Source: Anaerolineae bacterium (GTDB lineage Bacteria; Chloroflexota; Anaerolineae; Promineifilales; Promineifilaceae). Taken from it: a stretch of DNA of 64,000 nt. This document shows, one piece after another, positions 40,295-49,575 of this stretch. A program made the translations under genes and the position numbers. Where the stretch lies: the NCBI GenBank assembly GCA_023384415.1, contig JAHDWJ010000011.1, positions 1 to 64,000 on the forward strand. Direction: 5' to 3'. The number at the start of each line of letters is the position of its first letter. The stretch's first letter is position 1. The notes beneath the pieces were generated by a model that worked only from the letters and a program-made list of their open reading frames with translations, did not search any database and had not been told where the DNA came from.

Positions 40295-41620
40295 TCAGTT
40301 GAGGCGGGCCAGGGCCTCGATGGCGGGGGTGAAGTTGGGGTTGAAGGCGGCCGCTTTGCTTAGATCACGCTGCGCGGCCGCGACATTGCCCAGGGCCAGG
40401 TGAGCTAACCCTCGGTAATAAAGGGTCTCCTCAAAATATTCATACACATTCAAGGTAGCGTTGGCCAGGGTGATCATATCTTCATACCGTCCTACCTGGT
40501 AATACGCCTCATAGGGGCCAAATTGGTACCACAACATCCGCCAGGGCAGCCCCAAAGAGCGGGCCTGATCATAGGCATCGGCCGCCAGGCTGTATTGGCC
40601 CAGGTTGACATAAGCTGTGCCGAGATTGAACCAGTAGAAGCCGTTTTCTGGCTGCGCGGCCGCTTCCTGTTGTGAATGAGCCAGGGCATTGTGCCACATC
40701 ACCTCATCATCCATATTTGGGCCGATAATCGTTTGCAGGATTGTTTCTTCTTCGGGGCGGTACAGGGCGATATAATTGCGGTTGAACTGGGACCAATAGC
40801 TGTCTAAATTTTCATAAGTAACAATACGCCCAAACGGGTGTTTATTTTCGCCCGGTACCTCGCTGGTGCCAAACCAGGAATCATAGGTCCAAATTTGCCC
40901 CTGGGCATCATCATAGGCCACTACCAGCAAATAATGGCCGTACCATTCCATCCAGGCATATTCACCGGGCGGGTCGAGGCCAATCTCAACGATGACGGGA
41001 AAGCCATGATCGAGCAGGCGGCGCAGGGTATCTAAATCCCCATTGGCCCGGTCAATGGCCTGGAATTGGGTTTGGCTGTTGACATAGGCGGCCATCTCTG
41101 CCGGGGTGACGTTGCGGTCTTCGATACTTGGTTTGAGAAAAGCGGCCGTTTCCGTCTGGTTCAGGCGCAGGCCATAGTAGGAAAGGGTCATAGCCAGGGT
41201 AGCCGGGCCACAGTTGTTCCAATCTTGAAATTGATGGATAAACCCTTCCAGTCGAGCCTGCCCCTGGATGGGAATGGGGGTGGCGGTGGGAGTGGGGGCC
41301 GGGGTGTTGGTGGGGATGGGGGTTGGGGTGGCCGGGGGTTCCCCGGTGGTCAAGATGAACGGTGTCGGGGTGGGGGTGAAGGTGTGGGTGGGAAATGGGG
41401 TGATGGTAGGGAGTAAGAGCGCGGCCGCGTTCTGGGGCGCGGCCGCAGTTGGCAGCAGGGGATTTTGTTCTCCTCTGGCAATGGTTTGTAGGAAAGACGG
41501 CCCCCGTTGTAGGTAGCGACTAGGAATCGCCCGCAAAAGAGTGGGTAATTGCCAGATTAAAAGTGATACCAGGAACAGGAAAACCAGCAATGGCGTGTAG
41601 TTGCGTCTTTTTTGTCTCAT
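40295..41620 (-). CDS. Exported C39-like peptidase with TPR-like C-terminus, paralogue 2
   Basis: About 441 aa with the same plan as its neighbour: signal anchor (LLVFLFLVSLLIWQL), Pro/Thr linker (PTPIPTNTPAPTPTATPIP), C39-like domain with WNNCGPATLAMTLSYYG and WYGHYLLVVAYDDAQG, and TPR-like repeats (GFYWFNLGTAYVNLGQY; ETLYYRGLAHLALGNV). The pair must come from a tandem duplication followed by strong divergence. ATG 41620 is preferred to GTG 41626 because AGGGTG is then properly spaced. They lie 33 bases apart and are likely co-transcribed. Confidence 0.87.
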   Translation of the reverse strand: MRQKRRNYTPLLVFLFLVSLLIWQLPTLLRAIPSRYLQRGPSFLQTIARGEQNPLLPTAAAPQNAAALLLPTITPFPTHTFTPTPTPFILTTGEPPATPTPIPTNTPAPTPTATPIPIQGQARLEGFIHQFQDWNNCGPATLAMTLSYYGLRLNQTETAAFLKPSIEDRNVTPAEMAAYVNSQTQFQAIDRANGDLDTLRRLLDHGFPVIVEIGLDPPGEYAWMEWYGHYLLVVAYDDAQGQIWTYDSWFGTSEVPGENKHPFGRIVTYENLDSYWSQFNRNYIALYRPEEETILQTIIGPNMDDEVMWHNALAHSQQEAAAQPENGFYWFNLGTAYVNLGQYSLAADAYDQARSLGLPWRMLWYQFGPYEAYYQVGRYEDMITLANATLNVYEYFEETLYYRGLAHLALGNVAAAQRDLSKAAAFNPNFTPAIEALARLN

Positions 41621-41840
41621 AAACACCCTGCGTAAAGAGACAACATCATGGAATATCCCCTTACGCTAGGGCGATTATACCCAGTTGATATGCCCGGCCA
41701 ACGGGATACAGGCGATGCTTAACCAGTTTCTTAGACCCCGCTCAGAGAATTCTGAGGGTAAAGGATGAATCGCTGGTCATTTTTCACGGCTAACTGTTCA
41801 CGCCTCAGGTACAATCAACAGGTACAATCAAGGAATGTTT

Positions 41841-42779
41841 ATGCCTGAATCATTGCCGCTTAATCGTGCTTTTTTGACTCGTTTTGCCTGGTTGTCACTC
41901 GCGGCCGCGCTGCTAACTATCGGCTTGAAAGCCGGTGCGTACTGGTTGACTGGTTCCATTGGGCTGCTTTCTGACGCGCTGGAATCATTGGTCAACCTGG
42001 CGGGGGCGGTAATGGCCCTGGCGATGCTGACGGTGGCGGCCCGCCCGGCCGATGAGGAACATGCCTACGGACATGGAAAGGCGGAATATTTTTCTAGTGG
42101 GGTTGAGGGGACATTGATTTTAATCGCGGCCGCGAGCATTGCCTTTGCGGCCGGTCAGCGGTTACTTTTCCCCCGCCCTATCGAACAGGTGGGGTTGGGG
42201 TTGGTTGTTTCCGTTGCTGCTTCCCTCATCAATCTGGGGGTAGCTCTCATCCTGAAACAGGCCGGCCGCCGCTACCAATCCATCACCCTGGAAGCTAATG
42301 CCCACCATCTGCTGACCGATGTGTGGACCTCAGTCGGAGTTATTTTGGGAGTGGGGGCGGTGGCTTTGACTGGCTGGCAGCCGCTCGATCCAATCATTGC
42401 CCTGTTGGTGGCCTTGAATATTGTTTGGGCAGGCATTCGCATTGTGCGCCAATCCGTTTCCGGGTTGATGGATGCCGCCCTGCCCGATAATGAGCAGGAG
42501 TTAATTCGTCAGGTTTTGGCCCCCTATATAGCTACCGGGCTGGAATACCACGCCCTGCGAACTCGACAGGCAGGGGCACGTCGTTTTGTTTCCCTCCATA
42601 TTCTGGTGCCGGGTCATTGGACGGTGCAGCAAGGGCATCAAGTTGTGGAACAAATCGAAGCGGATATACGCGCTGTTTTAGCCAATGTCACTGTCTTTAC
42701 CCATCTGGAGCCGTTAAATGACCCGGTTTCCTGGGCGGATCTAAACCTGGATCGGGAAAAAAAACAGCCGGATGAATGA
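41841..42779 (+). CDS. Cation diffusion facilitator (Zn/Co/Cd/Fe efflux)
   Basis: A 312-aa CDF transporter. Six membrane segments; the metal-site motifs are [15 protein letters not shown] in helix 2 and [16 protein letters not shown] in helix 5, and [13 protein letters not shown] lies between. A cytoplasmic C-terminal domain follows from about residue 205. It exports divalent metals by proton antiport; specificity is not clear from HxxxD-type residues alone. AAGGA gives better spacing for ATG 41841 than for ATG 41835. The next gene overlaps by four bases. Confidence 0.93.
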   Translation: MPESLPLNRAFLTRFAWLSLAAALLTIGLKAGAYWLTGSIGLLSDALESLVNLAGAVMALAMLTVAARPADEEHAYGHGKAEYFSSGVEGTLILIAAASIAFAAGQRLLFPRPIEQVGLGLVVSVAASLINLGVALILKQAGRRYQSITLEANAHHLLTDVWTSVGVILGVGAVALTGWQPLDPIIALLVALNIVWAGIRIVRQSVSGLMDAALPDNEQELIRQVLAPYIATGLEYHALRTRQAGARRFVSLHILVPGHWTVQQGHQVVEQIEADIRAVLANVTVFTHLEPLNDPVSWADLNLDREKKQPDE

Positions 42780-43453
42780 AGGCGTTTGACCACAGATTGG
42801 CCCAGATGATTCGACAAACTCCTTTAATCCGTGTACCAATCTATCTTACAGGAGAACAAATGGAAGAGGGTAAAAAAGTTATACAGGTAGAAGTGGGGGA
42901 GCAGATTCCTCGACGTGGCGGCCGCGTTCTACGTTGGTTGGGTGTCGCTATATTAGGGCTTATGGGGTGGTCGGTTCGGGGCACCGTTCCGAATTTGCCC
43001 AAATTTGTGGTCATCGGGGCTCCCCACACCTCAAATTGGGATTGGCTGCTGGTGATGGTGGTGGCCTTTGCTTTGGGGGTTCGCATCTCCTGGATGGTAA
43101 AACATACTATTTTTAAGCCCCCCTTTCGTCGGTTATTGCACTGGTTGGGAGGGGTTCCCGTTGATCGGCGAGCGGCCAATGGGGTGGTAGGTGAAAGCGT
43201 TTCCCGATTGCAGCAAGCACAGAGGCTAATTTTGTGTATCACCCCTGAGGGGACACGAAGCAAGGTGAGAGAATGGAAGACCGGTTTTTACCACATTGCT
43301 CAGGGAGCTGGGGTGCCGATTGTGCCAGCTATTTTTGATTATGGACGTAGGGAAGTTCGTTTCGCCCCGATTTTCCAGCCCACTGGCGATTTTGCGGCCG
43401 ATTTGGCTGCTCTGCAAGCTGTATATACCGGGGTTGTGCCCAAGAATCGGTAA
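42776..43453 (+). CDS. Lysophospholipid/glycerol acyltransferase family protein
   Basis: A 225-aa PlsC-like acyltransferase. The HX4D block is [10 protein letters not shown] (near residue 83), block II is [10 protein letters not shown], block III is [16 protein letters not shown] and block IV is [15 protein letters not shown]. It likely acylates a lysophospholipid or related acceptor at the membrane face. The start overlaps the CDF stop (ATGA), so they are co-translated, though no functional link is obvious. An internal start at Met28 with AGGAGAACAA upstream is possible. Confidence 0.87.
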   Translation: MKAFDHRLAQMIRQTPLIRVPIYLTGEQMEEGKKVIQVEVGEQIPRRGGRVLRWLGVAILGLMGWSVRGTVPNLPKFVVIGAPHTSNWDWLLVMVVAFALGVRISWMVKHTIFKPPFRRLLHWLGGVPVDRRAANGVVGESVSRLQQAQRLILCITPEGTRSKVREWKTGFYHIAQGAGVPIVPAIFDYGRREVRFAPIFQPTGDFAADLAALQAVYTGVVPKNR

Positions 43454-43578
43454 TGATGTCAAGGGTGAGCAGATCATCATCTGCGGCCGGGGTAACTTTC
43501 GCCCATATCCCCCACATCTCATCCAAAGGTGGGGTTTGATTCAATCTTTGGAGATTGAACCAACCTGAAGCCAGTAAC

Positions 43579-44064
43579 TTATTTGGGAACGATGTCTAGA
43601 CGTAAAATGTATTCCTCAATTTCTACTCCGCGAGCGTTGGCGAACCCTTTGTCCTCGCCAGAGATGACAAAGCCGCACTTTTGCAGAACGCGCAGGGAGC
43701 CGAGGTTGTCTTTGGCGGCGCGGGCGAAAAGCGGCCGCGTCGTCACCAACTCCAAAAATTGCCGCAACGCCTCAGTCGCCAGCCCCTGACCCCAATACTC
43801 CCGTCCCAGTCCATAGGCTACGGACGGCTCATCGAACATTATGAATGTGGCAATATTACCCACAACTTGCCCCTGAAAGAGGATAGTCTTGTTGACGACG
43901 GTAGGATCGGCCATGATTTTCGTCCAATGAACCAGGAACGCTTCCCAGTTATGGGGGTCGTTACTGGTGAAGGCGGCCATGTGCAGTGCGGCCGCGTCTC
44001 GTTGTTGTTCAAAAAAAATGGGCAAATCCGCTTCCATTACATCACGCAGGATAATTTCGGGCAT
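43579..44064 (-). CDS. GNAT-family N-acetyltransferase (RimJ/RimL-like)
   Basis: A 161-aa acetyltransferase. PEIILRDVMEADLPIFFEQQ opens the fold, VAYGLGREYWGQGLATEALR is the acetyl-CoA loop (QGLATEA), and ARAAKDNLGSLRVLQKCGFV is the usual RimJ-type ending. TAGGAGTTTTC before ATG 44064 fixes the start; the frame extends further upstream into low-complexity sequence that is not protein-like. The substrate is unknown. Confidence 0.88.
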   Translation of the reverse strand: MPEIILRDVMEADLPIFFEQQRDAAALHMAAFTSNDPHNWEAFLVHWTKIMADPTVVNKTILFQGQVVGNIATFIMFDEPSVAYGLGREYWGQGLATEALRQFLELVTTRPLFARAAKDNLGSLRVLQKCGFVISGEDKGFANARGVEIEEYILRLDIVPK

Positions 44065-44226
44065 GAAAACTCCTATTGAAGTGAGAGGGGGTGAGGGGCG
44101 ATGTGGGGCGGGGGCGAAAAATTGTCGTGTCGCTGCATCTCTCCCTCGCCCCTTCCCTCTTCTACCGAAACAAGCTGCGGTTCGATAAACGATTGTCACC
44201 GGAGCTTGATTCGCTCAATCAAACGG

Positions 44227-45012
44227 CTAAAGCGTATCTAACCAGGCCAGAATATGATCGGCCACTGCTTGCCAGCCCGGTTCTAACATCATGTCATGGG
44301 CCATATTGGGGAACAGTTTGGCCGCAGTGCCATACGCTTTAGCCGTGCCGGTGACATCTTGAGGGGAAAAAATGGTGTCATCGGCCGCCCCTAAGACCAA
44401 CATGGGGACGCGGCGCACTTTTTTCTGTTTTACCAGGTCCAGCAAGGTGTAATCTAAAAAGCCCAGGTAAGACTCTTCTTGCAGCCGCTGTTGGTAAGCA
44501 GCAACCTGCGCGGCCGGCATGGTCGCCGAAAAGAGATTGGCCTGGGCCAGTTCGGGGGTGGCCACCAGAGGGTAGAGGCTTAGTTTCAGGTTGACTTTGA
44601 GGAACGGAAGGGGATGGTGCCACATAACCCGGAAGACGGTTTTGATTACGCCGGTGGGGGGCGCGGCCGCGAGCAGAACAGCGGCCGCGGCCGTGTACCG
44701 CTCCAAATATTTCTGCACCACAAATCCTCCCATCGAATGACCGATCAGCACCGGGGGGGTGGGCAGTTGGGCCACAATTTGGGCCACATCTTCCACGTAT
44801 TCCCGCACCCGCGTCCAGCGGATACGTTCCCGCCCAGGGCTTTTCCCATGCCCCCGCAGGCTCAGGGCGTGGCTGGTGTACCCGTGCTGGGCAAAATAGG
44901 GCAGAAAATATTCATCCCAACACCAGGCCCCATGCCAGGCCCCATGCACAAAAAGTAGCGGCGTCGGTTTGGCTGCCCTTTCCGGTTGGCGGGTAATGAG
45001 TTCCAGGGTCAT
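44227..45012 (-). CDS. Alpha/beta hydrolase
   Basis: A 261-aa serine hydrolase. The oxyanion region is LLFVHGAWHGAWCWDEYF, the nucleophile elbow GHSMGGFV (Ser near 93), the acid in VLGAADDTIFSP (Asp near 213) and His in NMAHDMMLEPGW. It is probably cytoplasmic, an esterase or lipase-like enzyme of unknown substrate. AGGAGTAACC precedes the ATG. Confidence 0.9.
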   Translation of the reverse strand: MTLELITRQPERAAKPTPLLFVHGAWHGAWCWDEYFLPYFAQHGYTSHALSLRGHGKSPGRERIRWTRVREYVEDVAQIVAQLPTPPVLIGHSMGGFVVQKYLERYTAAAAVLLAAAPPTGVIKTVFRVMWHHPLPFLKVNLKLSLYPLVATPELAQANLFSATMPAAQVAAYQQRLQEESYLGFLDYTLLDLVKQKKVRRVPMLVLGAADDTIFSPQDVTGTAKAYGTAAKLFPNMAHDMMLEPGWQAVADHILAWLDTL

Positions 45013-45070
45013 TGGTTACTCCTAAAAGAACAGGGCTGAGGGCTGAGGACTGAGTGAGTTTCCTCAGTTC

Positions 45071-45175
45071 CGGTAACCACTAAGCCTTCCGAAGATTTGC
45101 CACCATTCATCATTGGCCACGAAACCTTCGGAGGGTTATATCATCAGAGAGGGTTAATGGTTACCAGTTCCAACA
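45071..45175. repeat. Family-E-related element with GGTAACCACTAAGCCTTCCGAAG end
   Basis: Left end GGTAACCACTAAGCCTTCC, right end GGTTAATGGTTACC, with CTTCCGAAG and CTTCGGAGG inside and CCACCATTCATCATTGGCCACGA in the middle. A close copy is at 60788-60893. Confidence 0.8.
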
Positions 45176-45185
45176 AGTTCCTCAT

Positions 45186-46259
45186 CTAACACAGGGTTTC
45201 TAAATGGTTTAGAATCCGTTCGGGGTGCTTAAGTTGTTGGGCCGCGGCACGGGCTTCGGCAATAGCCTGGGTGGTGGGGTGTCCCAATTGAACGAGCAGG
45301 CGGCAAATTTCCAGGCGACATTGACATTCGGTGGCGAATTGTCCAGTGTCAGCCAGTTCGCTGAGCTGTTGGCGGCGAAGTTCCAGGGCACGGGCCGGCT
45401 CATTAAGTTTTTGATAATAGGTGCAGAGGGCGTCGTAATAATCAGTGGGGGGTTTCCCAGACCATCGTTCGGCCTGGGTACGGGCTTGCCGGGCATATCG
45501 TTTGGCCTGGGGGAGTTGATCCTGGTATGCGGCCGCACACGCCTGCCAGGCCGCATAAATAAACCGGTGTGCTGTCCAGGACCAGTAACTCCGCTCAATA
45601 GCCTGCATCCCCAGGCGGGCATACTCCGCTAATTTAGCCCAATCTTGCATCCGAAAAACGATGCTGCACAGACCCAGGTACACATTGACCCGATAATCTT
45701 CCTTATCTTCTTCGGCTTTTGCTTCCAACCGGGCCATGCGGTTCAATTCAATTGCCAGAGCTTTTTCGGTATTCCCCTTTTTCAGCTCAAATTGCGCCCG
45801 TTTGCCCAGAAGGCAGTGATAACATTCCACTTTGGGGCTGACTTCTTGCTCCATATAGGCCAGGGCTTGCTCAATTTGTTCCGCATAACCCAGGGGGTCA
45901 ATGCCCATGTAAGCCCGAATCAAATCTTCATGGACACAGATGCGCTGAGGACAATCGCGCATAGCTGGTTTGCGGGCCGCGACGGTGGCCTGAACGGCTT
46001 CATGCAGTGCTTTTTGGTACTCTCCCTTATCGGCCATCAGGGTAAGCAGGTGGAGATGGGTGAAGCAAAGTTCCCACCACGGCTCATTCAGCCGACGGGC
46101 CAGAGTCAGCCCTTCGTTTAATAAACTTAACTGCCAGTTGGGGTCAATGTCCTCAGCCCGGTTAGAAGCAAAGAACAGCTCAATCAGGTGCAGCCGTTCG
46201 TTATCCTGGGCTTCGTAAGCCCGTTGGTGAAATTCGTCAACCCATTGCCAGATGGACAT
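45186..46259 (-). CDS. TPR-like helical repeat protein of unknown function
   Basis: A 357-aa soluble, mostly helical protein. Repeated paired helices of TPR character can be seen (NEGLTLARRLNEPWWELCF; LALIELNRMARLEAKAEEDK-type segments; ARQARTQAERWSGKPPTDYY; ARALELRRQQLSELADTGQ). No catalytic domain, signal peptide or membrane segment. Such proteins usually act as scaffolds. It sits between an alpha/beta hydrolase and a PLP enzyme on the same strand, with no clear functional link. Confidence 0.75.
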   Translation of the reverse strand: MSIWQWVDEFHQRAYEAQDNERLHLIELFFASNRAEDIDPNWQLSLLNEGLTLARRLNEPWWELCFTHLHLLTLMADKGEYQKALHEAVQATVAARKPAMRDCPQRICVHEDLIRAYMGIDPLGYAEQIEQALAYMEQEVSPKVECYHCLLGKRAQFELKKGNTEKALAIELNRMARLEAKAEEDKEDYRVNVYLGLCSIVFRMQDWAKLAEYARLGMQAIERSYWSWTAHRFIYAAWQACAAAYQDQLPQAKRYARQARTQAERWSGKPPTDYYDALCTYYQKLNEPARALELRRQQLSELADTGQFATECQCRLEICRLLVQLGHPTTQAIAEARAAAQQLKHPERILNHLETLC

Positions 46260-46328
46260 GGTAGTTTCTAGTTTCTAGTTATGTAAGTTGCAAAGGGGCG
46301 AGTGTGCGAGTGGCGAGTCTCCAATTTC

Positions 46329-47798
46329 TCACTCCCCTAGAAGGCCTGTTTGTTGGTTAAACCGTTCAATCAGGCGATCAATTTCGCTGGCGCGGCCGCG
46401 AACGTTGGCCCAATAATCGTCATCATACCACTGGGCCTGGATTTCCTCAAATGTACGCCCCTGCTGCTCGACCCAGGTGTAATATTTAAGGTTGTGAATC
46501 CGCTTACGATCCTGGTAGCTCAACTCCTGGGTGTAATCGGTGGTTGTGCCTAAAAGGTATCGGTGAAAGGTCGCGGCCGCGTCCAGTTCAGTCAATGGTC
46601 CCTCTTGTTCGCGTAACTCCTGCACCCGGCTGCCATACATCTCCATTGAATCTGTAGCTACCGTAAGCAGCACATCTCGCGCCGTCATCTCATAATATTT
46701 CGCCATCTTGATAGCGGAGAGGACGTTGGCAATGCCGGAGATGCCCAGGTTGGGCAGCTGCTGGATAAGGGGCTCACCCATCCCCTGCCGGTGCAAATAA
46801 TCCTGCCCGATTTCTTCGTTGAACAGGCGCATGATCCCCATCGCGGCCGCGTCATCAATCGCTACCACCATATCCGTATTCTTCACATTATGAATCCAGG
46901 GCACATGCTTGTCCCCAATCCCCTCAATCCGGTGCGCCCCAAAGCCGTTGTTCAGCAGGGTAGGGCATTGCAACGCTTCACTGGCAAGGATCAGGCTGCC
47001 CGGATATTGTTCCTTAAGATAATCCCCGGCGGCAATCGTGCCCGCCGAGCCGGTCGTCAGGGCCACCCCACGATACCGGTCTTGTGGCCCCATCACCTGG
47101 GTCAAAAGTTCCTGCATGGCTCGCCCCGTCACCTCATAATGCCAGAGATAGTTGCCAAACTCCTCAAACTGGTTAAAGATAACCAGGTTTTCCCCAGAGC
47201 GGCGCAGTTCCCAACATTTATCAAAAATCTCCTTGACATTGCTCTCCGAGCCGGGGGTTTTGATAATCTCTCCGGCTACCTGCTCCAGCCAGGCAAACCG
47301 CTCCTGGCTCATCCCTTCTGGCAGGATGGCGATAGAGTCACACCCCAGCAAATGGGAGTCATAAGCCCCCCCCCGGCAGTAATTACCGGTGGAAGGCCAG
47401 ACCGCTTTCTGGCTGGTGGGGTCGAATTGACCGGTAACGAGACGTGGCACCAGGCAGCCAAAAGCCGCCCCGACTTTGTGGGCCCCGGTGGGAAACCATT
47501 TGCCCAGAAGAACAAGAATGCGCGCCGGGACGCCAGATAAGGCCGGGGGAATTTCCACAAAGTTGACCCCGCCAAAGCCCCCCCCATGCCCGGTGGGTTC
47601 ATTGTGCCAGGTGATACGGAACAGGTTCAGCGGGTCTAAATCCCACAGCCCCACACCCCGCAGTTTGTCCTGGATGGGCTGGGGGATAAGGTGGGGGTGA
47701 ATCATCTGCTGGAAGGTGGGGATGATGATGTGCTGTTCGCGGCCGCGCTGCACTGCCCGTTGCCAGGCCGCTTCATCGTAAGTGGTCAGGTCTATCAT
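46329..47798 (-). CDS. Fold-type-II PLP-dependent enzyme (beta-synthase/lyase type)
   Basis: A 489-aa enzyme of the TrpB/cysteine-synthase/threonine-synthase superfamily. The probable PLP lysine is in KWFPTGAHKVGAAFGCL (near 107), reminiscent of TrpB's TGSHKIN; a glycine-rich phosphate loop is TTGSAGTIAAGDYL near 252. The chain is longer than cysteine synthase, and I cannot name its reaction. AAGGGAGATTT precedes the ATG. A threonine-synthase-like gene lies 430 bases away on the same strand, with a dead small gene between. Confidence 0.82.
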   Translation of the reverse strand: MIDLTTYDEAAWQRAVQRGREQHIIIPTFQQMIHPHLIPQPIQDKLRGVGLWDLDPLNLFRITWHNEPTGHGGGFGGVNFVEIPPALSGVPARILVLLGKWFPTGAHKVGAAFGCLVPRLVTGQFDPTSQKAVWPSTGNYCRGGAYDSHLLGCDSIAILPEGMSQERFAWLEQVAGEIIKTPGSESNVKEIFDKCWELRRSGENLVIFNQFEEFGNYLWHYEVTGRAMQELLTQVMGPQDRYRGVALTTGSAGTIAAGDYLKEQYPGSLILASEALQCPTLLNNGFGAHRIEGIGDKHVPWIHNVKNTDMVVAIDDAAAMGIMRLFNEEIGQDYLHRQGMGEPLIQQLPNLGISGIANVLSAIKMAKYYEMTARDVLLTVATDSMEMYGSRVQELREQEGPLTELDAAATFHRYLLGTTTDYTQELSYQDRKRIHNLKYYTWVEQQGRTFEEIQAQWYDDDYWANVRGRASEIDRLIERFNQQTGLLGE

Positions 47799-47858
47799 AA
47801 ATCTCCCTTGATGTTAGCCACATTTCCACTGTTTATTTGTTCAACCAGAGATTCAATT

Positions 47859-48077
47859 TCACGAATCAGGTAATGTAGGTTCATCTTGTCGAACCAGCCA
47901 TGTTTTATATACACTAGCCCATTCGGTAAAGTCAGCCACCTACTCTACATTTTCTGGCTCTTCACCACCGATATAAGCTGCATAGAAAGTTTCTGAACGA
48001 ATGCCATATTTACGTTCAAATTCGATCATGTCCTCTTCTAATGAATGGATGTCAATCAATATTTCTTGTAACGTCAT
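47859..48077 (-). pseudogene. Small antitoxin-like gene with an internal stop
   Basis: From ATG 48077 the product reads TLQEILIDIHSLEEDMIEF, ERKYGIRSETFYAAYIGGEE and PENVE, then a TAG; the same frame continues VADFTEWASVYKTWLVRQDE to a second stop at 47859. The continuation fits small cyanobacterial/Chloroflexota proteins of this kind, where a Trp codon (TGG) would stand at the TAG. The next frame carries NLHYLIREIESLVEQ, the possible start of a lost partner gene. So this is probably an inactivated toxin-antitoxin-type locus. GAGGTGG precedes the start. Confidence 0.6.
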
Positions 48078-48119
48078 ATGCCACCTCACCACAGTTTTAA
48101 TGCCAAGAATGATTGAGCC

Positions 48120-48210
48120 CACTGAAAAAGCCACGAATTTTACGAATTGGCACGAATTTTTCTCTGATAACTTTGCGCCTTTGCATCTCTAGGTGACCCT
48201 TTTTCAGTAG
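48120..48210. repeat. Family-F element, copy in opposite orientation
   Basis: CACTGAAAAAGCCACGAAT .. GGTGACCCTTTTTCAGTAG, with ACGAATTGGCACGAAT and TTTGCGCCTTTGC inside. It is the reverse complement of the layout at 5506-5598, including the terminal CTACTGAAAAA. Confidence 0.8.
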
Positions 48211-48226
48211 AGTCATGATTATACCT

Positions 48227-49480
48227 TCAGGCAAACAAGGGGTGGAGGGCTGACAGGTGGGGGGGAATGTGCTGCGGCCGCGTTCCCACTTTCTCTACCC
48301 CCTTCATCACATTAGCTACATCTTTCAACCCGCTGCCCGTATTCAGGACAACCACCCGGTCATTGGCTGTGACCAGCCCTGCTGCGGCCGCTTTGACCAG
48401 ACCACTGTAAGCGGCCGCGCCCGCCGGTTCCGCCAACACCCCACACCCCCGCGCCAACGCCGGAATCGCCGCCAAAATCTCCTCATCAGAGACGGTAATA
48501 AACGCCCCGTCCGTCTCCCTGACGGCGGCCATCGCCTTGAGCCGGTCTCGGGGTAAGCCGGCACTGATGCTGTCAGCAATGGTGTGGGCCTGGATGGGGG
48601 GTTTACTCAGCACATCTTCCCCCCTGGCCCACGCCTCCGCCAGATAATTGCTGCCCGCCGCTTGAACCCCTAACAGCCGGGGCATCCTCTCAATCCAACC
48701 CAGGGCCAGCAAATCCTTTAACCCTTTATGCAGCCCCCCAATGATACAGCCATCCCCCACGCTGACCAGAATAACATCAGGGGTTTCCCATTTTAGCTGC
48801 TCACAAATTTCATAACTGGCCGTTTTTTTACCTTCACTCATGTATGGGTTGTAGCCAGTGTTCCGGTTATACCAGCCATAATGATCGGCCACCTGCAAAC
48901 AGAGGTCAAACGCCTCATCATACGTCCCCTGCACCAGCAGCACCGTGGCCCCAAAGGCCAGCAGCTGCGCGATTTTAGCCGGGGGTGCGCTCTGGGGCAC
49001 AAAAATCACATTGGCCTGCCCCACACTGGCACAGATGCCGCTGAGGGCCGCGGCCGCGTTGCCGGTACTGGCGGTAGTAATCACCGCTGCCCCCTGTTCC
49101 CGCGCCTTGATCACAGCAAGGGCACTGGCCCGATCCTTAAACGAAGCTGTTGGGTTGCGCCCATCATCCTTAACCCACAGATGACGCAGCCCCAACTCGG
49201 CCGCTAACCGGGGGGCCGGGTATAGGGGTGTCCAACCAATTTGCAGCGGCGGCAGGGGAGCATCCGGGGGGATAGGCAGCATGGCCCGGTAGCGCCAGAT
49301 CGAAAACTCCTGGCTGCGGCCAAGCTGCTCCCGGCTGATCTGCCGCCTCAGAGCCTCATAATCATACACCACATCCAAAATCCCCTCCCGGCCATGTTCC
49401 GGGCAAACATAAGCCAACTCTGAGGGGGAATAGCTGCGGCCGCAAATGAGACAGCGCAGGTGAAAATTGGGATAAGCCAT
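48227..49480 (-). CDS. thrC: Threonine synthase-like PLP enzyme
   Basis: A 417-aa enzyme with the N-terminal zinc-ribbon-like segment of many threonine synthases (LRCLICGRSY .. YVCPEHG), the PLP lysine in NPTASFKDRASALAV (near 112), and the phosphate loop ASTGNAAAALSG near 137. Threonine synthase converts O-phosphohomoserine to threonine; cysteate synthase and related enzymes share the fold, so the exact reaction is likely but not certain. No other threonine-pathway genes are adjacent. Confidence 0.85.
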   Translation of the reverse strand: MAYPNFHLRCLICGRSYSPSELAYVCPEHGREGILDVVYDYEALRRQISREQLGRSQEFSIWRYRAMLPIPPDAPLPPLQIGWTPLYPAPRLAAELGLRHLWVKDDGRNPTASFKDRASALAVIKAREQGAAVITTASTGNAAAALSGICASVGQANVIFVPQSAPPAKIAQLLAFGATVLLVQGTYDEAFDLCLQVADHYGWYNRNTGYNPYMSEGKKTASYEICEQLKWETPDVILVSVGDGCIIGGLHKGLKDLLALGWIERMPRLLGVQAAGSNYLAEAWARGEDVLSKPPIQAHTIADSISAGLPRDRLKAMAAVRETDGAFITVSDEEILAAIPALARGCGVLAEPAGAAAYSGLVKAAAAGLVTANDRVVVLNTGSGLKDVANVMKGVEKVGTRPQHIPPHLSALHPLFA

Positions 49481-49575
49481 ACGGCTGGATTATAATAGGG
49501 TTACAGAGAAAGAAAAGAATGATATGTGATGCGTGATGGATCGTTTTTCACACTTCATGTTTCCATGAAAACGAT

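Noticed and set aside
41268..41516. Gly/Val-rich plus-strand frame opposite the C39-like gene
   Set aside because: It is the antisense reading of the Pro/Thr linker of the peptidase.
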